From Colimorpha sp002372855 (lineage in GTDB: Bacteria; Bacteroidota; Bacteroidia; Bacteroidales; P3): a stretch of DNA of 53,601 bases. Below, piece after piece: positions 40,426 to 48,530 of the stretch. The translations under genes and the position numbers were made by a program. The stretch covers positions 1 to 53,601 of the forward strand of contig CAMOOR010000007.1 of assembly GCA_946621635.1 (NCBI GenBank). Reading direction: 5' to 3'. Below the pieces are notes generated by a model that worked only from the letters and a program-made list of their open reading frames with translations, searched no databases and had not been told where the DNA came from. How positions within the stretch are numbered: position 1 is the first letter of the stretch; each line of letters starts with the position of its first letter.

Positions 40426-41676
40426 CGCGTACATCGAGAACACCTCCTCCAGCCGCTTGGTGCACACCGGGCAGAAGGGCGCGTAGTCGCGCATCATGCA
40501 GTGCATCGTGGGCCGGTAGACACCCTTGTAGGCATAGCCCGCGCCCTCGTAGACCCCCAGGGGGCCGCACTCGTTCTTCGGCACGTCGACATTGTCGGGC
40601 GTGGGCACCTTGGTGCCCGACGGGAGCATGGTCTTCCACTTGCGCCCGAAGTCCTTGAGGTTGGTGATGTTGGGTTCCAGGGGCTCGTAGTCGTTGATGT
40701 GGAGGTTGCCGTAGGCCAGGTCCTCGTCGACATACTCGTCGGCCAGGCCGCCGAAGGCATGGCCGAACTCGTGCGGCAGCACGTACTCCGCCAGGCGGTG
40801 CATGCTGGCAACGGCGTAGAAGTTGTAGATGGCGCCGCCGCCGTAGCGCTCGTCGTTGACCATGATGATGATATAGTCGCAGGGCGTGGTGCCCAGCGCG
40901 TCGTGCAGCTTCCACAGGCTGAAAGTCATCAGGTAGCGGTCGATGCCGAAGGTGCCGAACTCCGCGTCCACGTCGGCCTTGACGCCGTAGACGTTGAAGT
41001 CGTCGCGATGGCTCTTGAAAGGCTCCTGCCCGAAGAGGATTTCCTTCATGCGGTAGTAGTCCACGCGCAGCTGCGGGTCGCTCATGCCGTTGTAGCCCTG
41101 GGCCACGATGGCCACGTCCACCTTGTCCTCCGGGGCGCCGTGCAGCTCCAGGTCGGTGCGCTGGCCGATATGGTAGTTGAAGTCGAGCTCCTGCTCGTCG
41201 GGGTCGAAGGGCACCACCGTCTGGTCCACCAGCTGCATGTTGTCGTCCCTGCGCTGCAGGGCAATCAGCACCTTGCGCTTGGGCATGGGCAGCAGCAGCG
41301 TCTCCTCGAAGCGCGCCTTCACCTTGCGGCCCTTGGCCGTGCCCTTGTATTCACGGAAGAGGTTGCTGTAGCCCTTGGAGTAGATGACCTTGCCGCTCTT
41401 GGCGTCGCGCATCTCCACGCGGTAGTCGCCGTTGTCGAAGGGGTCGACGAGCACCTCGCGGCTGCCGTGCCACTCGGCCGAACGGTCGAGCCAGCGGCTC
41501 ACCCACACGGTGTCGCCCTGGGCGTTGCCCTCGCGCGAGCAGTCCAGACGCAGCGTCCCGCCGGTGAAATATTTCTTGAACCTCACGTTCTGCGCACCGG
41601 CCGCACCCTGCACCATCACCATCGCCGCCGCAAGCAGCAGAACACTCATAAACCTATGCTGTTTCATCATTTTCAT
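40420..41676 (-). CDS. M64 family (IgA peptidase-like) metallopeptidase
   Basis: 418 residues with a signal peptide (LLLAAAMVMVQGAAGAQ). The zinc motif is HEFGHAFGGLADEY at about residues 302-315 (HExxH plus downstream acidic residue), preceded by DYIIIMVNDERYGGGAIYNF, the M64 hallmark region; YDEIVDVAIVAQGY-like VDVAIVAQGYNGMSD is also conserved. M64 peptidases are typically secreted and include an IgA-cleaving enzyme of Clostridium ramosum; activity here is not known. It has no T9SS C-terminal domain, so it is likely periplasmic or released another way. It is the first gene of the long minus-strand series. Confidence 0.88.
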   Translation of the reverse strand: MKMMKQHRFMSVLLLAAAMVMVQGAAGAQNVRFKKYFTGGTLRLDCSREGNAQGDTVWVSRWLDRSAEWHGSREVLVDPFDNGDYRVEMRDAKSGKVIYSKGYSNLFREYKGTAKGRKVKARFEETLLLPMPKRKVLIALQRRDDNMQLVDQTVVPFDPDEQELDFNYHIGQRTDLELHGAPEDKVDVAIVAQGYNGMSDPQLRVDYYRMKEILFGQEPFKSHRDDFNVYGVKADVDAEFGTFGIDRYLMTFSLWKLHDALGTTPCDYIIIMVNDERYGGGAIYNFYAVASMHRLAEYVLPHEFGHAFGGLADEYVDEDLAYGNLHINDYEPLEPNITNLKDFGRKWKTMLPSGTKVPTPDNVDVPKNECGPLGVYEGAGYAYKGVYRPTMHCMMRDYAPFCPVCTKRLEEVFSMYAK

Positions 41677-41768
41677 TTTTCAAGTCCTTAAGTAACGCCA
41701 CACGGAAAAATTTATTGTACACCGCCCCAAAAACTTCTTCCGCCACCCCTCCACCCCCCTGCCACCCG

Positions 41769-41919
41769 AGAGGGGTCGAAGAGGTACATAATTCGGCATT
41801 TCTTATATCGTTCTTATATCGTTCTCATATACTTCTCATATACTTCTTATATAGGTGATATAAGAAGTATATGAGAAGTATATAGGAACTATATGAGAAG
41901 GGCCGAATTTGACCCCTCT
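41769..41919. repeat. Palindromic 11-bp iteron element, copy 2
   Basis: Nearly identical to copy 1 at 10082: AGAGGGGTCGAAGAGG, five TTCTTATATCG-type units, a GTGATA centre, inverted units, and GGGCCGAATTTGACCCCTCT. The changes lie mainly in the last inverted units (GGAACTATATGAGAAG against GGAACGATATAAGAAG). Here the outer inverted repeat is complete. It lies in the 382-nt divergent spacer between the M64 gene and the YciO-like gene. Confidence 0.9.
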
Positions 41920-41928
41920 TTGGGGGAG

Positions 41929-41985
41929 TGAGGAGTGATGAGTGATGAGTGATGAGTGATGAGTGACGGGTGATGAGTGATGAGG
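41929..41985. repeat. GAGTGAT tandem repeat
   Basis: About eight 7-bp units of GAGTGAT (one GGGTGAT, one GAGTGAC) directly adjoin the iteron element. Unlike the other short arrays it does not follow a stop codon; it lies 74 nt before a plus-strand start. Confidence 0.78.
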
Positions 41986-42026
41986 CGGGGGCGCAATATT
42001 TTTTTCTCTATTCCGATAATTTGTTG

Positions 42027-42034
42027 TATTTTTG
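42027..42034 (+). promoter_or_regulatory. -7 box for the YciO/holin-like/panC genes
   Basis: TATTTTTG followed by C fits TAnnTTTG exactly, 25 nt upstream of the YciO-like start codon. No good -33 element was seen. Confidence 0.65.
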
Positions 42035-42058
42035 CAGCCCGAAAGGAAGATGTAACCT

Positions 42059-42676
42059 ATGATAATAAAACTCTACAACGGCAACCCCAACGTGCGGGAA
42101 GTGAGGAAGATAGCCGACATGCTGTGCAACGGTGGCATCGCCATTCTGCCCACCGACACGCTCTATTGTTTCGCCTGCAGCATGGAGCACAAGAAGGCCG
42201 CCGAAGCCATCGCCCAGCTGAAAGGGTTCAAGCTGAAACAGGCCCGCTACTCGATGCTGTGCCACAGTCTCAGCCAGGCTTCGGAGTATGTCCGCGCCAT
42301 GGACCGCGACACCTTCGCCCTGCTGAAGCAGTGCCTCCCAGGCCCTTACACCTTCATCATGGAGGCCAGCGGCAGTGTGCCGCGCAACTATCAGAATGCC
42401 AACAAAACCATCGGCATCCGTGTGCCTGAGAACGACATTGCCCGTGCCGTCATCGAGGAGGTGGGGTGCCCGCTCATCTGCACCTCCGTGCGCCCGCTGG
42501 GCGAGGAGGACGAGCCGGAGAACTACTGCGATCCCGAGCTGATACACGAGCGCTTCGGGTCGCGGGTGGACGTGGTGGTGGACGGCGGCATCGCCGACAC
42601 CGAGCCTTCGACGGTCATCGACTGCAGCGACGGCATCGAGCTTGTGCGACAAGGAAAGGGTCCGTATGAAGGTTGA
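42059..42676 (+). CDS. YrdC/Sua5/YciO-family protein (threonylcarbamoyl-AMP synthase-like)
   Basis: 205 residues of the YrdC fold: GGIAILPTDTLYCFACS at the start, CLPGPYTFIMEASGSVPR, TIGIRVPENDIARAVIEEVG, CPLICTSV and a C-terminal PSTVIDCSDGIELVRQGKG. The family includes the enzyme that makes threonylcarbamoyl-AMP for the t6A modification of tRNA. The full-length pattern, with a short YARYSMLCHSLSQ-like region (residues read ARYSMLCHSLSQ), is closest to the YciO branch, whose exact role is less certain. No Sua5 C-terminal domain. It overlaps the next gene by 11 nt. Confidence 0.85.
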   Translation: MIIKLYNGNPNVREVRKIADMLCNGGIAILPTDTLYCFACSMEHKKAAEAIAQLKGFKLKQARYSMLCHSLSQASEYVRAMDRDTFALLKQCLPGPYTFIMEASGSVPRNYQNANKTIGIRVPENDIARAVIEEVGCPLICTSVRPLGEEDEPENYCDPELIHERFGSRVDVVVDGGIADTEPSTVIDCSDGIELVRQGKGPYEG

Positions 42677-43127
42677 GTTCTATTCCAGCCGCGGCGGGTG
42701 CCTGACGCGCCTGATGCTGCTCTCCATCGCCGTGATGGTGGGCGCGTGGCTGTTGCCGGGCATCGAGGTGGAGTCGTTCTGGGCGGTGTTCTGGACGGCC
42801 ATCGTCATCTCGCTGCTGAACAACATCATACGCCCCGTGCTCATCGTCATCACCCTGCCGGCGACGGTCGTAACGCTGGGGCTGTTCCTCTTCGTTGTCA
42901 ACGCCGTCATCATCCTCATGGCGTCGGCCATGGTGAGCGGGTTCCATGTGGACAGTTTCGGTTCGGCCCTGCTCTTCAGCCTGGTGCTGATGGGCGTCAA
43001 CTACCTGTTGGAGCTGCCCAACAAGTACCTCGACCGCAAGCCCCTCGAGCAGCAACAGCAGCAGCCTCCGCACGACGACGACACCGACGACGAGGGCTTC
43101 ACCCCATACGAAGAAATCAAAGATTAA
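42666..43127 (+). CDS. Small membrane protein, phage-holin-4 (YvlD-like) superfamily
   Basis: 153 residues from MKVEFYSSRGG. Four hydrophobic segments (LMLLSIAVMVGAWLLPGI, FWTAIVISLLNNIIRPVLIV, LGLFLFVVNAVIILMASAM, ALLFSLVLMGVNYLLELP) with the conserved NNIIRPVL motif define the family, whose members in bacteria are mostly chromosomal envelope proteins rather than true holins. A glutamine run and an acidic cytoplasmic tail (HDDDTDDEGFTPYEEIKD) follow. The start overlaps the end of the YciO-like gene, suggesting coupling. No phage genes are nearby, so a lysis role is unlikely. Confidence 0.78.
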   Translation: MKVEFYSSRGGCLTRLMLLSIAVMVGAWLLPGIEVESFWAVFWTAIVISLLNNIIRPVLIVITLPATVVTLGLFLFVVNAVIILMASAMVSGFHVDSFGSALLFSLVLMGVNYLLELPNKYLDRKPLEQQQQQPPHDDDTDDEGFTPYEEIKD

Positions 43128-43189
43128 AATGGAGCGCCGGCGTCCCGCCGGCCATAGCAAAAATAATGGAGCGCCGGCGTCCCGCCGGC
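43128..43189. repeat. Twin GC-rich hairpin repeat before panC
   Basis: Two direct copies of a 25-bp sequence (43128-43152 and 43165-43189), each AATGGAGCGCCGGCGTC plus CCGCCGGC, forming the stem GCCGGCG/CGCCGGC. They lie between the stop of the membrane-protein gene and the panC start. They are in frame with panC and would add 26 residues if an upstream ATG were used, but family similarity starts at MKQITKAAELQ. Confidence 0.8.
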
Positions 43190-43206
43190 ATAAAACAAAA
43201 ATAATT

Positions 43207-44118
43207 ATGAAACAAATCACCAAAGCTGCCGAGTTGCAGCAGGCTGTGGCCGAGGCCAAAGCCCAGAACCTTGAAATAGGCCTTGTGCCCACCATGGGTG
43301 CCCTCCACGAGGGTCACCTCTCGCTCATCGAGCGCGCCCTGAAGGAGAACGACTTCGTCGTGGTCTCCCTCTTCGTCAACCCCATCCAGTTCAACAACAA
43401 GGAGGACCTAGCGAAGTATCCCCGCACCATCGAGGCCGACCTGGACCTGATTAAGAGTTTAGAGTTAAGAATCAAGGGTGCCTGCACGGACCGGCTCGTA
43501 GCCTTCACGCCTACGGTGGAGGAGATGTACCCCGACGGAGAACCCACGGAGATTGTCTATCATTTCGGTCCCGTGGAGGAGGTGATGGAAGGGCCGCGCC
43601 GTCCGGGCCACTTCAGCGGTGTGGCCGTGGTGGTGCGCCGCCTGTTCGACCTGGCGCAGCCCAAACGTGCCTACTTCGGCGAGAAGGACTACCAGCAGGT
43701 GGCCGTGATCCGCGCCCTGCTGGAGCAGATCAAGTACCCCATCGAGCTGGTGCCCTGCCCCATTGTGCGTGCCGACGACGGCCTGGCCCTCAGCAGCCGC
43801 AACATGCGCCTCTCCCCTGCCGCCCGCGCCATTGCCCCCACCATCAACGCCACCCTCGAGCAGGCCGCCGAGATGGCCGAGTACGAGGATGTGGACGACG
43901 TGAAGGAATGGGTGGTGGACACCCTGGCGTCGTTCCACGAGGTGAACCCCTCGCTCTGCCCCGACGGGCTGAAGTTCGAGCCCGAATACTTCGAGATTGT
44001 AGACGCCCGCACCCTCCAGCCCATCGAGAACTGGGATGCCGCCGGCGACCTGGGCGCCGTGGGCTGCATCGCCGTGTGGCTCGACGGGGTCCGGTTGATC
44101 GACATCGTCAAGTTCTGA
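43207..44118 (+). CDS. panC: Pantothenate synthetase
   Basis: 303 residues. Joins pantoate and beta-alanine using ATP in coenzyme A synthesis. Motifs: PTMGALHEGHLSL, VVVSLFVNPIQFN, the FGEKDYQQ segment, and ADDGLALSSRN. One oddity is the segment LIKSLELRIKGACTDRL at about residues 80-96, where the usual family reads directly from the helix into GCD-x-VF-P. Roughly 8 extra residues are encoded by AGTTTAGAGTTAAGAATC, which looks like the AT-rich repeat spacers of this genome. The catalytic motifs are unaffected. It begins 79 nt after the preceding gene. Confidence 0.94.
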   Translation: MKQITKAAELQQAVAEAKAQNLEIGLVPTMGALHEGHLSLIERALKENDFVVVSLFVNPIQFNNKEDLAKYPRTIEADLDLIKSLELRIKGACTDRLVAFTPTVEEMYPDGEPTEIVYHFGPVEEVMEGPRRPGHFSGVAVVVRRLFDLAQPKRAYFGEKDYQQVAVIRALLEQIKYPIELVPCPIVRADDGLALSSRNMRLSPAARAIAPTINATLEQAAEMAEYEDVDDVKEWVVDTLASFHEVNPSLCPDGLKFEPEYFEIVDARTLQPIENWDAAGDLGAVGCIAVWLDGVRLIDIVKF

Positions 44119-44211
44119 GTGTTAAAAAATCATAAAATCAGCACCCCTCGGTAGTATTTTGCCGATTTTCCTGTTATAATAGTAGTATAAGTTTTTTTTT
44201 AAACCGACACT

Positions 44212-45006
44212 ATGAAACCGACACGAGGAAAAAACATCTGCAAGCAGCTGAAGGCCCTGCGCCACAGCATCGCCGAGGAGAACGGTATACCGCTGGAGCA
44301 GCGGGAGTGCACCTACGAGGGTCCCTGCCGGGGCACCTGCCCGAGGTGCGAGGCCGAGGTGCAATATCTGGAGCGCGCCCTGGCCAGCCGCCTCAAGCTG
44401 GGCAAGGCCGCCACCGTCGCAGGCCTCTCCCTCTCCCTGGCCGCCTGCAGCAACGGCAACACCACGCCGCACGATACCCTCCTCACCGTCGGCGACACAC
44501 TCTTCTCTGAAGAGGTGGACGACACCCTCCCCGCCTCCCCCTCCGACAACCCCACACCCGATTTCGACGAATGGGCGGGAGTGGTGATAGAAGAAGGCAA
44601 AGCAATACCACCTCCTCCACCGCCGCCGCCCGAAGCCGAGGACTCCATCCTCGAACTCGTCGTCGACGAAGAGGAACTGGTAGGGGAAACAAGGGCATTC
44701 ACCGTCGTGGAAAACGAACCCGAGTTCCCCGGCGGCATGGACTCCCTCTACAGATGGATCGATGAACACATCCAATACCCCCAGCGGGCACTGGAGAACA
44801 ACATCCACGGCACCGTCTACGTTACCTTCACCGTCGAACCCAACGGCTCCATCTCCAACCCTCGCATCCTCCGCGACATCGGACACGGCTGCGGCGACGA
44901 AGCCATCCGCATCGTCAAGTCCATGCCCCGCTGGAAACCCGGCAAGCAGCGCGGCAAACCCGTGCGCGTACAATTCAACCTCCCCGTAAAATTCAAACTC
45001 AACTAG
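44212..45006 (+). CDS. TonB C-terminal-domain protein with N-terminal cysteine cluster
   Basis: 264 residues. The N-terminal about 65 residues hold a basic helix (NICKQLKALRHSIAEENG) and a cysteine cluster ECTYEGPCRGTCPRCEAE (Cys33, 39, 43, 46; also Cys10), which resembles a zinc-ribbon-like or rubredoxin-like knuckle. A hydrophobic stretch (AATVAGLSLSLAAC, about 66-79) may be a membrane anchor or, given the Cys, a lipobox-like site. A Pro-rich linker (EGKAIPPPPPPPPEAED) leads to the TonB C-terminal domain (EFPGGMDSLYRWIDEHIQYP, GTVYVTFTVEPNGSI, MPRWKPGKQRGKPVRVQFNL). This order, with the cysteines on the cytoplasmic side, is not the classical TonB. It lies 4 nt before a paralogue. Confidence 0.82.
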   Translation: MKPTRGKNICKQLKALRHSIAEENGIPLEQRECTYEGPCRGTCPRCEAEVQYLERALASRLKLGKAATVAGLSLSLAACSNGNTTPHDTLLTVGDTLFSEEVDDTLPASPSDNPTPDFDEWAGVVIEEGKAIPPPPPPPPEAEDSILELVVDEEELVGETRAFTVVENEPEFPGGMDSLYRWIDEHIQYPQRALENNIHGTVYVTFTVEPNGSISNPRILRDIGHGCGDEAIRIVKSMPRWKPGKQRGKPVRVQFNLPVKFKLN

Positions 45007-45010
45007 AACC

Positions 45011-46162
45011 ATGGAACGAGGCAAACACATCTGCAACCAGCTCAAAGCCCTGCGCCGCCGCATCGCCGAAGAAAATGACATCCTGCTGGAGCAGCGGGAA
45101 TGCACCTACGAGGGCCCCTGCCGGGGCACCTGTCCGAGGTGCGAGGCCGAAGTGCAATACCTGGAGCGCGCCCTGGCCAGCCGCCTCAAGCTGGGCAGGG
45201 CCGCCACGGTGGCAGGCCTGAGCCTCTCGCTGGCAGCCTGCGGCAACGGCCAGGGCGGCCCCCTGGTGGAGGCCGACAGCCTGTCGGATGGCGAAGTGTT
45301 CGAGGAGGTGGGGCCGGAGGACACCCTCATGCCGCCTCCGCCATTTCCCGACTCTCTCCTGCCGGAACTTGAAGGCATAGTGTCCTTGGGCGACCCGAAT
45401 TACCCGGAGGAGCTCACGGCACCCAAGGACAGCCAGAAGGACGATTTCTACGACGGCTACTACACGGAGCCTCCCGTCAAGGCGGAGTTTCCCGGCGGAC
45501 AGAAAGCACTGGAGCGTTGGCTCGACCGGCACGTGCAGATACCTTCGCAGTTTGAGGTGGACGGCATTGTGGGCGAGGTGGTGGCGGCGCTGCGCATCGA
45601 AAGCGACGGCCATGTGTCGGGCTACCGCATCATCAAGGGCCTCGAGGGCTGCAACATCGAGGCCCGACGGGTGATAAACACCATGCCGCGCTGGAAGCCC
45701 GCCGGCATTCCCGGCAAGGGTCCGGTGGCGTCGATTGTCACGGTGTCGATACCCTTCATGGCGTTGGGCGTCGTGGGCTTTGTTGTTGAAGGCGAGATGC
45801 CCGAGGACGACCAGTCCGACGTGTTCTTGATTGTCGATGAAGACCCGCAGTTTCCCGGCGGACAGGAGGCCCTATACAAATGGTTGGAGGAAAACATCAA
45901 ATATCCCGAACAGGCCAAAGAGAACGGCATCGAGGGCAAGGTGTACGTCACCTTCGTTATAGAGAAGGACGGCAGCATCACCAACGCAAAGCTTCTGCGC
46001 GACATCGGCGGTGGCTGCGGCGCGGAGGCTGTCCGCGCGGTAATGACGATGCCGCGCTGGATTCCCGCCAAACAACGTGGCGAAACGGTGCGCTGCCAAT
46101 TCAACCTGCCGATAACTTTCACCCTGTCCGAGGAGGAAAGAGAACAGGCCAAAAAACAGTAG
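45011..46162 (+). CDS. Paralogous TonB-domain protein with cysteine cluster and two TonB C-terminal domains
   Basis: 383 residues. The N-terminal cysteine module is almost the same as in the preceding gene (Cys8, 31, 37, 41, 44; CTYEGPCRGTCPRC), followed by the same hydrophobic segment (VAGLSLSLAACGNG). It then has two TonB C-terminal domains: the first at about 160-255 (AEFPGGQKALERWLDRHVQI, MPRWKPAGIPGKG), the second at about 278-375 (PQFPGGQEALYKWLEENIKY, MPRWIPAKQRGETVRCQFNL). The first is more diverged, so a domain was probably duplicated and one copy drifted. It ends 189 nt upstream of tRNA-Gln. No exbBD genes are nearby, so how it is energised is unknown. Confidence 0.8.
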   Translation: MERGKHICNQLKALRRRIAEENDILLEQRECTYEGPCRGTCPRCEAEVQYLERALASRLKLGRAATVAGLSLSLAACGNGQGGPLVEADSLSDGEVFEEVGPEDTLMPPPPFPDSLLPELEGIVSLGDPNYPEELTAPKDSQKDDFYDGYYTEPPVKAEFPGGQKALERWLDRHVQIPSQFEVDGIVGEVVAALRIESDGHVSGYRIIKGLEGCNIEARRVINTMPRWKPAGIPGKGPVASIVTVSIPFMALGVVGFVVEGEMPEDDQSDVFLIVDEDPQFPGGQEALYKWLEENIKYPEQAKENGIEGKVYVTFVIEKDGSITNAKLLRDIGGGCGAEAVRAVMTMPRWIPAKQRGETVRCQFNLPITFTLSEEEREQAKKQ

Positions 46163-46287
46163 AAGACCCTGTCCATGCACCCGTGTTGTACCGCAAGATT
46201 TCATCTGAAAAATAAAAAAATAATGACAGGCAAACATTTGTAATATTGTACTTTAAGCAGCATAAAAGGCATACGGACAAAAAAAAA

Positions 46288-46319
46288 TTTGGTCAGTTCC
46301 AAAAAAGGTTGTACTTTTG
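46288..46319 (+). promoter_or_regulatory. Promoter of tRNA-Gln
   Basis: TTTG (46288-46291) and TACTTTTG (46312-46319), 20 nt apart, fit the Bacteroidetes consensus. The -7 box is 33 nt before the tRNA. Confidence 0.8.
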
Positions 46320-46351
46320 CACCCGTTTTTGAGAGAAAAACAAACGCCGAT

Positions 46352-46422
46352 TGTCCTATGGTGTAACGGTAGCACATCTGACTCTGGATCAGCTTGTCTT
46401 GGTTCGAATCCAGGTAGGACAA
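46352..46422 (+). tRNA. tRNA-Gln (anticodon CTG)
   Basis: A 71-nt cloverleaf: acceptor TGTCCTA/TAGGACA, D-arm GTGT/GCAC, anticodon loop CTCTGGA with CTG at 46384-46386, T-arm CTTGG/CCAGG with loop TTCGAAT. The outermost anticodon-stem pair (T46377 with C46393) is mismatched. The 3' CCA is not encoded (the acceptor and discriminator A are followed by CAAAGG). A promoter precedes it and a hairpin follows, so it is a single-gene unit. Confidence 0.93.
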
Positions 46423-46428
46423 CAAAGG

Positions 46429-46457
46429 AAGTCCCGGAACAAGTTTCGGGACTTTTT
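46429..46457 (+). terminator. Terminator after tRNA-Gln
   Basis: Stem AAGTCCCG/CGGGACTT with an inner AAC/GTT extension (46429-46454) followed by TTT at 46455-46457 and further T-rich sequence. It lies 7 nt after the tRNA end. Confidence 0.8.
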
Positions 46458-46491
46458 GTTTATTTTGTTTCTCCATATAAAAAAATATTCG

Positions 46492-46499
46492 TACCTTTG
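46492..46499 (+). promoter_or_regulatory. -7 box for the transglutaminase-like gene pair
   Basis: TACCTTTG followed by C matches TAnnTTTG, 25 nt upstream of the start codon at 46524, just behind the tRNA terminator. Confidence 0.7.
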
Positions 46500-46523
46500 C
46501 AGTTCAAAATAGAGAAGAAAAAG

Positions 46524-48518
46524 ATGAAAAAAGCATTCGTATTACTCACGCTGATAGCGGCTACGGCCACCTTTGCCACCGCACAGCAGAAAGCCCTGCC
46601 GGGCAAATATGCGGGCAGCAACACCGTGACCATCTTCGACTCCACGGGAGTCTACATGGAGGAGTCGGGCCTCAGCCATGTGCTGACGCACAAGTGCATA
46701 GAGATGTATTCCTTTGCCGGCTGCGCCGCCTACAGCACCTACAAGATTGACTACGACCCCCTGTCGGCCTACTGCGACATTGAGCGTGTGCTGGTGCACC
46801 GCCAAGCCACCGGCAAGACGGACACCCTGCTGTGGCCCGGACGCGACGGGAACATCACCGTGTACGACTACGTGGCTCCCGCACGCATGATCTACTGGGG
46901 CGCCAGCCAGAAGATGGTGCAGGTGGGACACCTGGACCTCGGCGACCGCCTGGAGATTTGGACCTACAAGAAAGGCTACACCTATGCCCTGCTGCAGGAC
47001 GAGCAGCCCTCGCTCAACGGCACCTTCGCCGCCCTGCCCGAGGACGACGCACGCTATGTGCCGCCTATGAAAGGCCACTACTACGACATCGTGCCCTTCT
47101 GGAGCGACCAGCCCGTGAAGAGCAAGGTCTACATGCTCAACATCCTCGACACCAAGAGCCTTCAGTACAAGGTGTACAACGGCGAGCTGAACGTCAAGCG
47201 CGAGGCCGCCGACGAGGAGGGCCGCACCCTCTACACCTTCAGCAACAAGGAAGACATCATGCCGCTGAAGCGCGAACCTCGCGCCCTGGCCAACAACGAC
47301 ATACAGTGCAAACTGCTCCTCTCCACCAGCCCCGACTGGCAGGCCAAGAGCCGCTGGTTCTACGGCGTCAACGAGGACTATGGCAGCTTCACCGCCACCC
47401 CCGAGGTGCAGAAGAAGGTCAACGAACTGCTCCGCGGCGCCAAGGACGAGATGGACAGCATCAGCCGCCTGACCCACTGGGTGGCCGACAACATCCGCTA
47501 CGCCGGCATCTCCATGGGCGAAGGCGAGGGCTTCACGCTGCACAACCAGAAGATGAACTTCACCGACCGCTGCGGCGTCTGCAAGGACAAGGCCTCGACG
47601 CTCATCGGATTCCTCCGTGCCGCAGGCTTCAAAGCCTATGCCGCCATGACCATGGCCGGCGAACGCATCGACCGCATCCCCGCCGACCAGTTCAACCACT
47701 CGGTCTGCGCCGTGCAGCTGCGCGACGGCTCCTTCCGCATGCTCGACCCCACCTGGGTGCCCAACGTGCGCGAACTCTGGAGCAGCGCCGAGCAGCAGCA
47801 GGGCTACCTCATCGGCACCGCCGAGGGCTGCGACCTGATGGAGACTCCCATCTCGCCCGCCCAGAACCACTACATCCGCATCATCGGAGAGAGCGCCATT
47901 GACATGGAAGGCACCCTCACCGGCACCCTCACCATCACCGCCGAAGGCCAGAGCGACGCCGCCGTGCGCGGAGTCTTCAGCGCCCCGCAGAGCCAGTGGC
48001 GCAGCAACCTCGAGCGCGAACTGCTCAGCATCGCCCCCAACGCCGAAATCGTCGACATCCAATACAACGACCCCGACCACTACCTGGACCACCCCGTCAG
48101 CATCACCTACACCTACCGCATCCCCCACTACGCCACCGTCGACAAAAACGTCATCTCCTTCATCCCCCTCTCGGCGCGCAACTTCTACCGCCGCGCCATG
48201 GGCCACCTGAACTTCAACCTCAAGCCCGAGACACGCACCCAGCCCTTCAGCGACCGCTGCTCGCGCCTGGTGGACATCCGCGAAACCGTCACCCTGCCCT
48301 ACGCCCCGTCGCAGTTCCACTACCCCCAGGTGGACGGCATTGCCGACCCCGCCGCCAGCTTCGGCTGCGGATTCCAGATGGAAGGCAACAAGCTCATCTT
48401 CGGCGAGCAGGCCGTCTTCGGCAAGCGCCTCTACGAGGCCTCCGACTGGCCCGCCTTCCGCGCCAGCGCCATGGCACAGCTCAAAGTCTCCGAAACTCCC
48501 GTCATTTTAACCAAATAA
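46524..48518 (+). CDS. Exported DUF3857/transglutaminase-like protein
   Basis: 664 residues from MKKAFVLLTLIAATATFATA, a signal peptide. The N-terminal half is a DUF3857-like beta region; the middle has a transglutaminase core with Cys in CGVCKDKASTL (about residue 353), His in NHSVCAV (about 392) and Asp in LDPTW (about 408), so the catalytic triad seems complete. A beta-rich C-terminal domain follows. Such proteins are common and uncharacterised in Bacteroidetes and are thought to work in the periplasm, perhaps as peptidases rather than crosslinkers. It is 12 nt upstream of a related gene. Confidence 0.85.
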   Translation: MKKAFVLLTLIAATATFATAQQKALPGKYAGSNTVTIFDSTGVYMEESGLSHVLTHKCIEMYSFAGCAAYSTYKIDYDPLSAYCDIERVLVHRQATGKTDTLLWPGRDGNITVYDYVAPARMIYWGASQKMVQVGHLDLGDRLEIWTYKKGYTYALLQDEQPSLNGTFAALPEDDARYVPPMKGHYYDIVPFWSDQPVKSKVYMLNILDTKSLQYKVYNGELNVKREAADEEGRTLYTFSNKEDIMPLKREPRALANNDIQCKLLLSTSPDWQAKSRWFYGVNEDYGSFTATPEVQKKVNELLRGAKDEMDSISRLTHWVADNIRYAGISMGEGEGFTLHNQKMNFTDRCGVCKDKASTLIGFLRAAGFKAYAAMTMAGERIDRIPADQFNHSVCAVQLRDGSFRMLDPTWVPNVRELWSSAEQQQGYLIGTAEGCDLMETPISPAQNHYIRIIGESAIDMEGTLTGTLTITAEGQSDAAVRGVFSAPQSQWRSNLERELLSIAPNAEIVDIQYNDPDHYLDHPVSITYTYRIPHYATVDKNVISFIPLSARNFYRRAMGHLNFNLKPETRTQPFSDRCSRLVDIRETVTLPYAPSQFHYPQVDGIADPAASFGCGFQMEGNKLIFGEQAVFGKRLYEASDWPAFRASAMAQLKVSETPVILTK

Positions 48519-48530
48519 GCACGTAAAGAT

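Noticed and set aside
41929..41985. Possible CRISPR array
   Set aside because: The 7-bp units are contiguous with no spacers; no cas genes in the window. The same applies to the arrays at 10250, 38337 and 40362.
42666..43127. Phage lysis gene
   Set aside because: The protein belongs to a holin-like superfamily, but no other phage genes are nearby and it is coupled to a housekeeping gene.
43129..43206. 26-residue N-terminal extension of PanC
   Set aside because: It is encoded by the two hairpin repeats; PanC similarity starts at MKQITKAAELQ.
46317..46523. N-terminal extension of the transglutaminase-like protein
   Set aside because: The open frame extends back through the tRNA-Gln gene and its terminator; the signal peptide begins at 46524.
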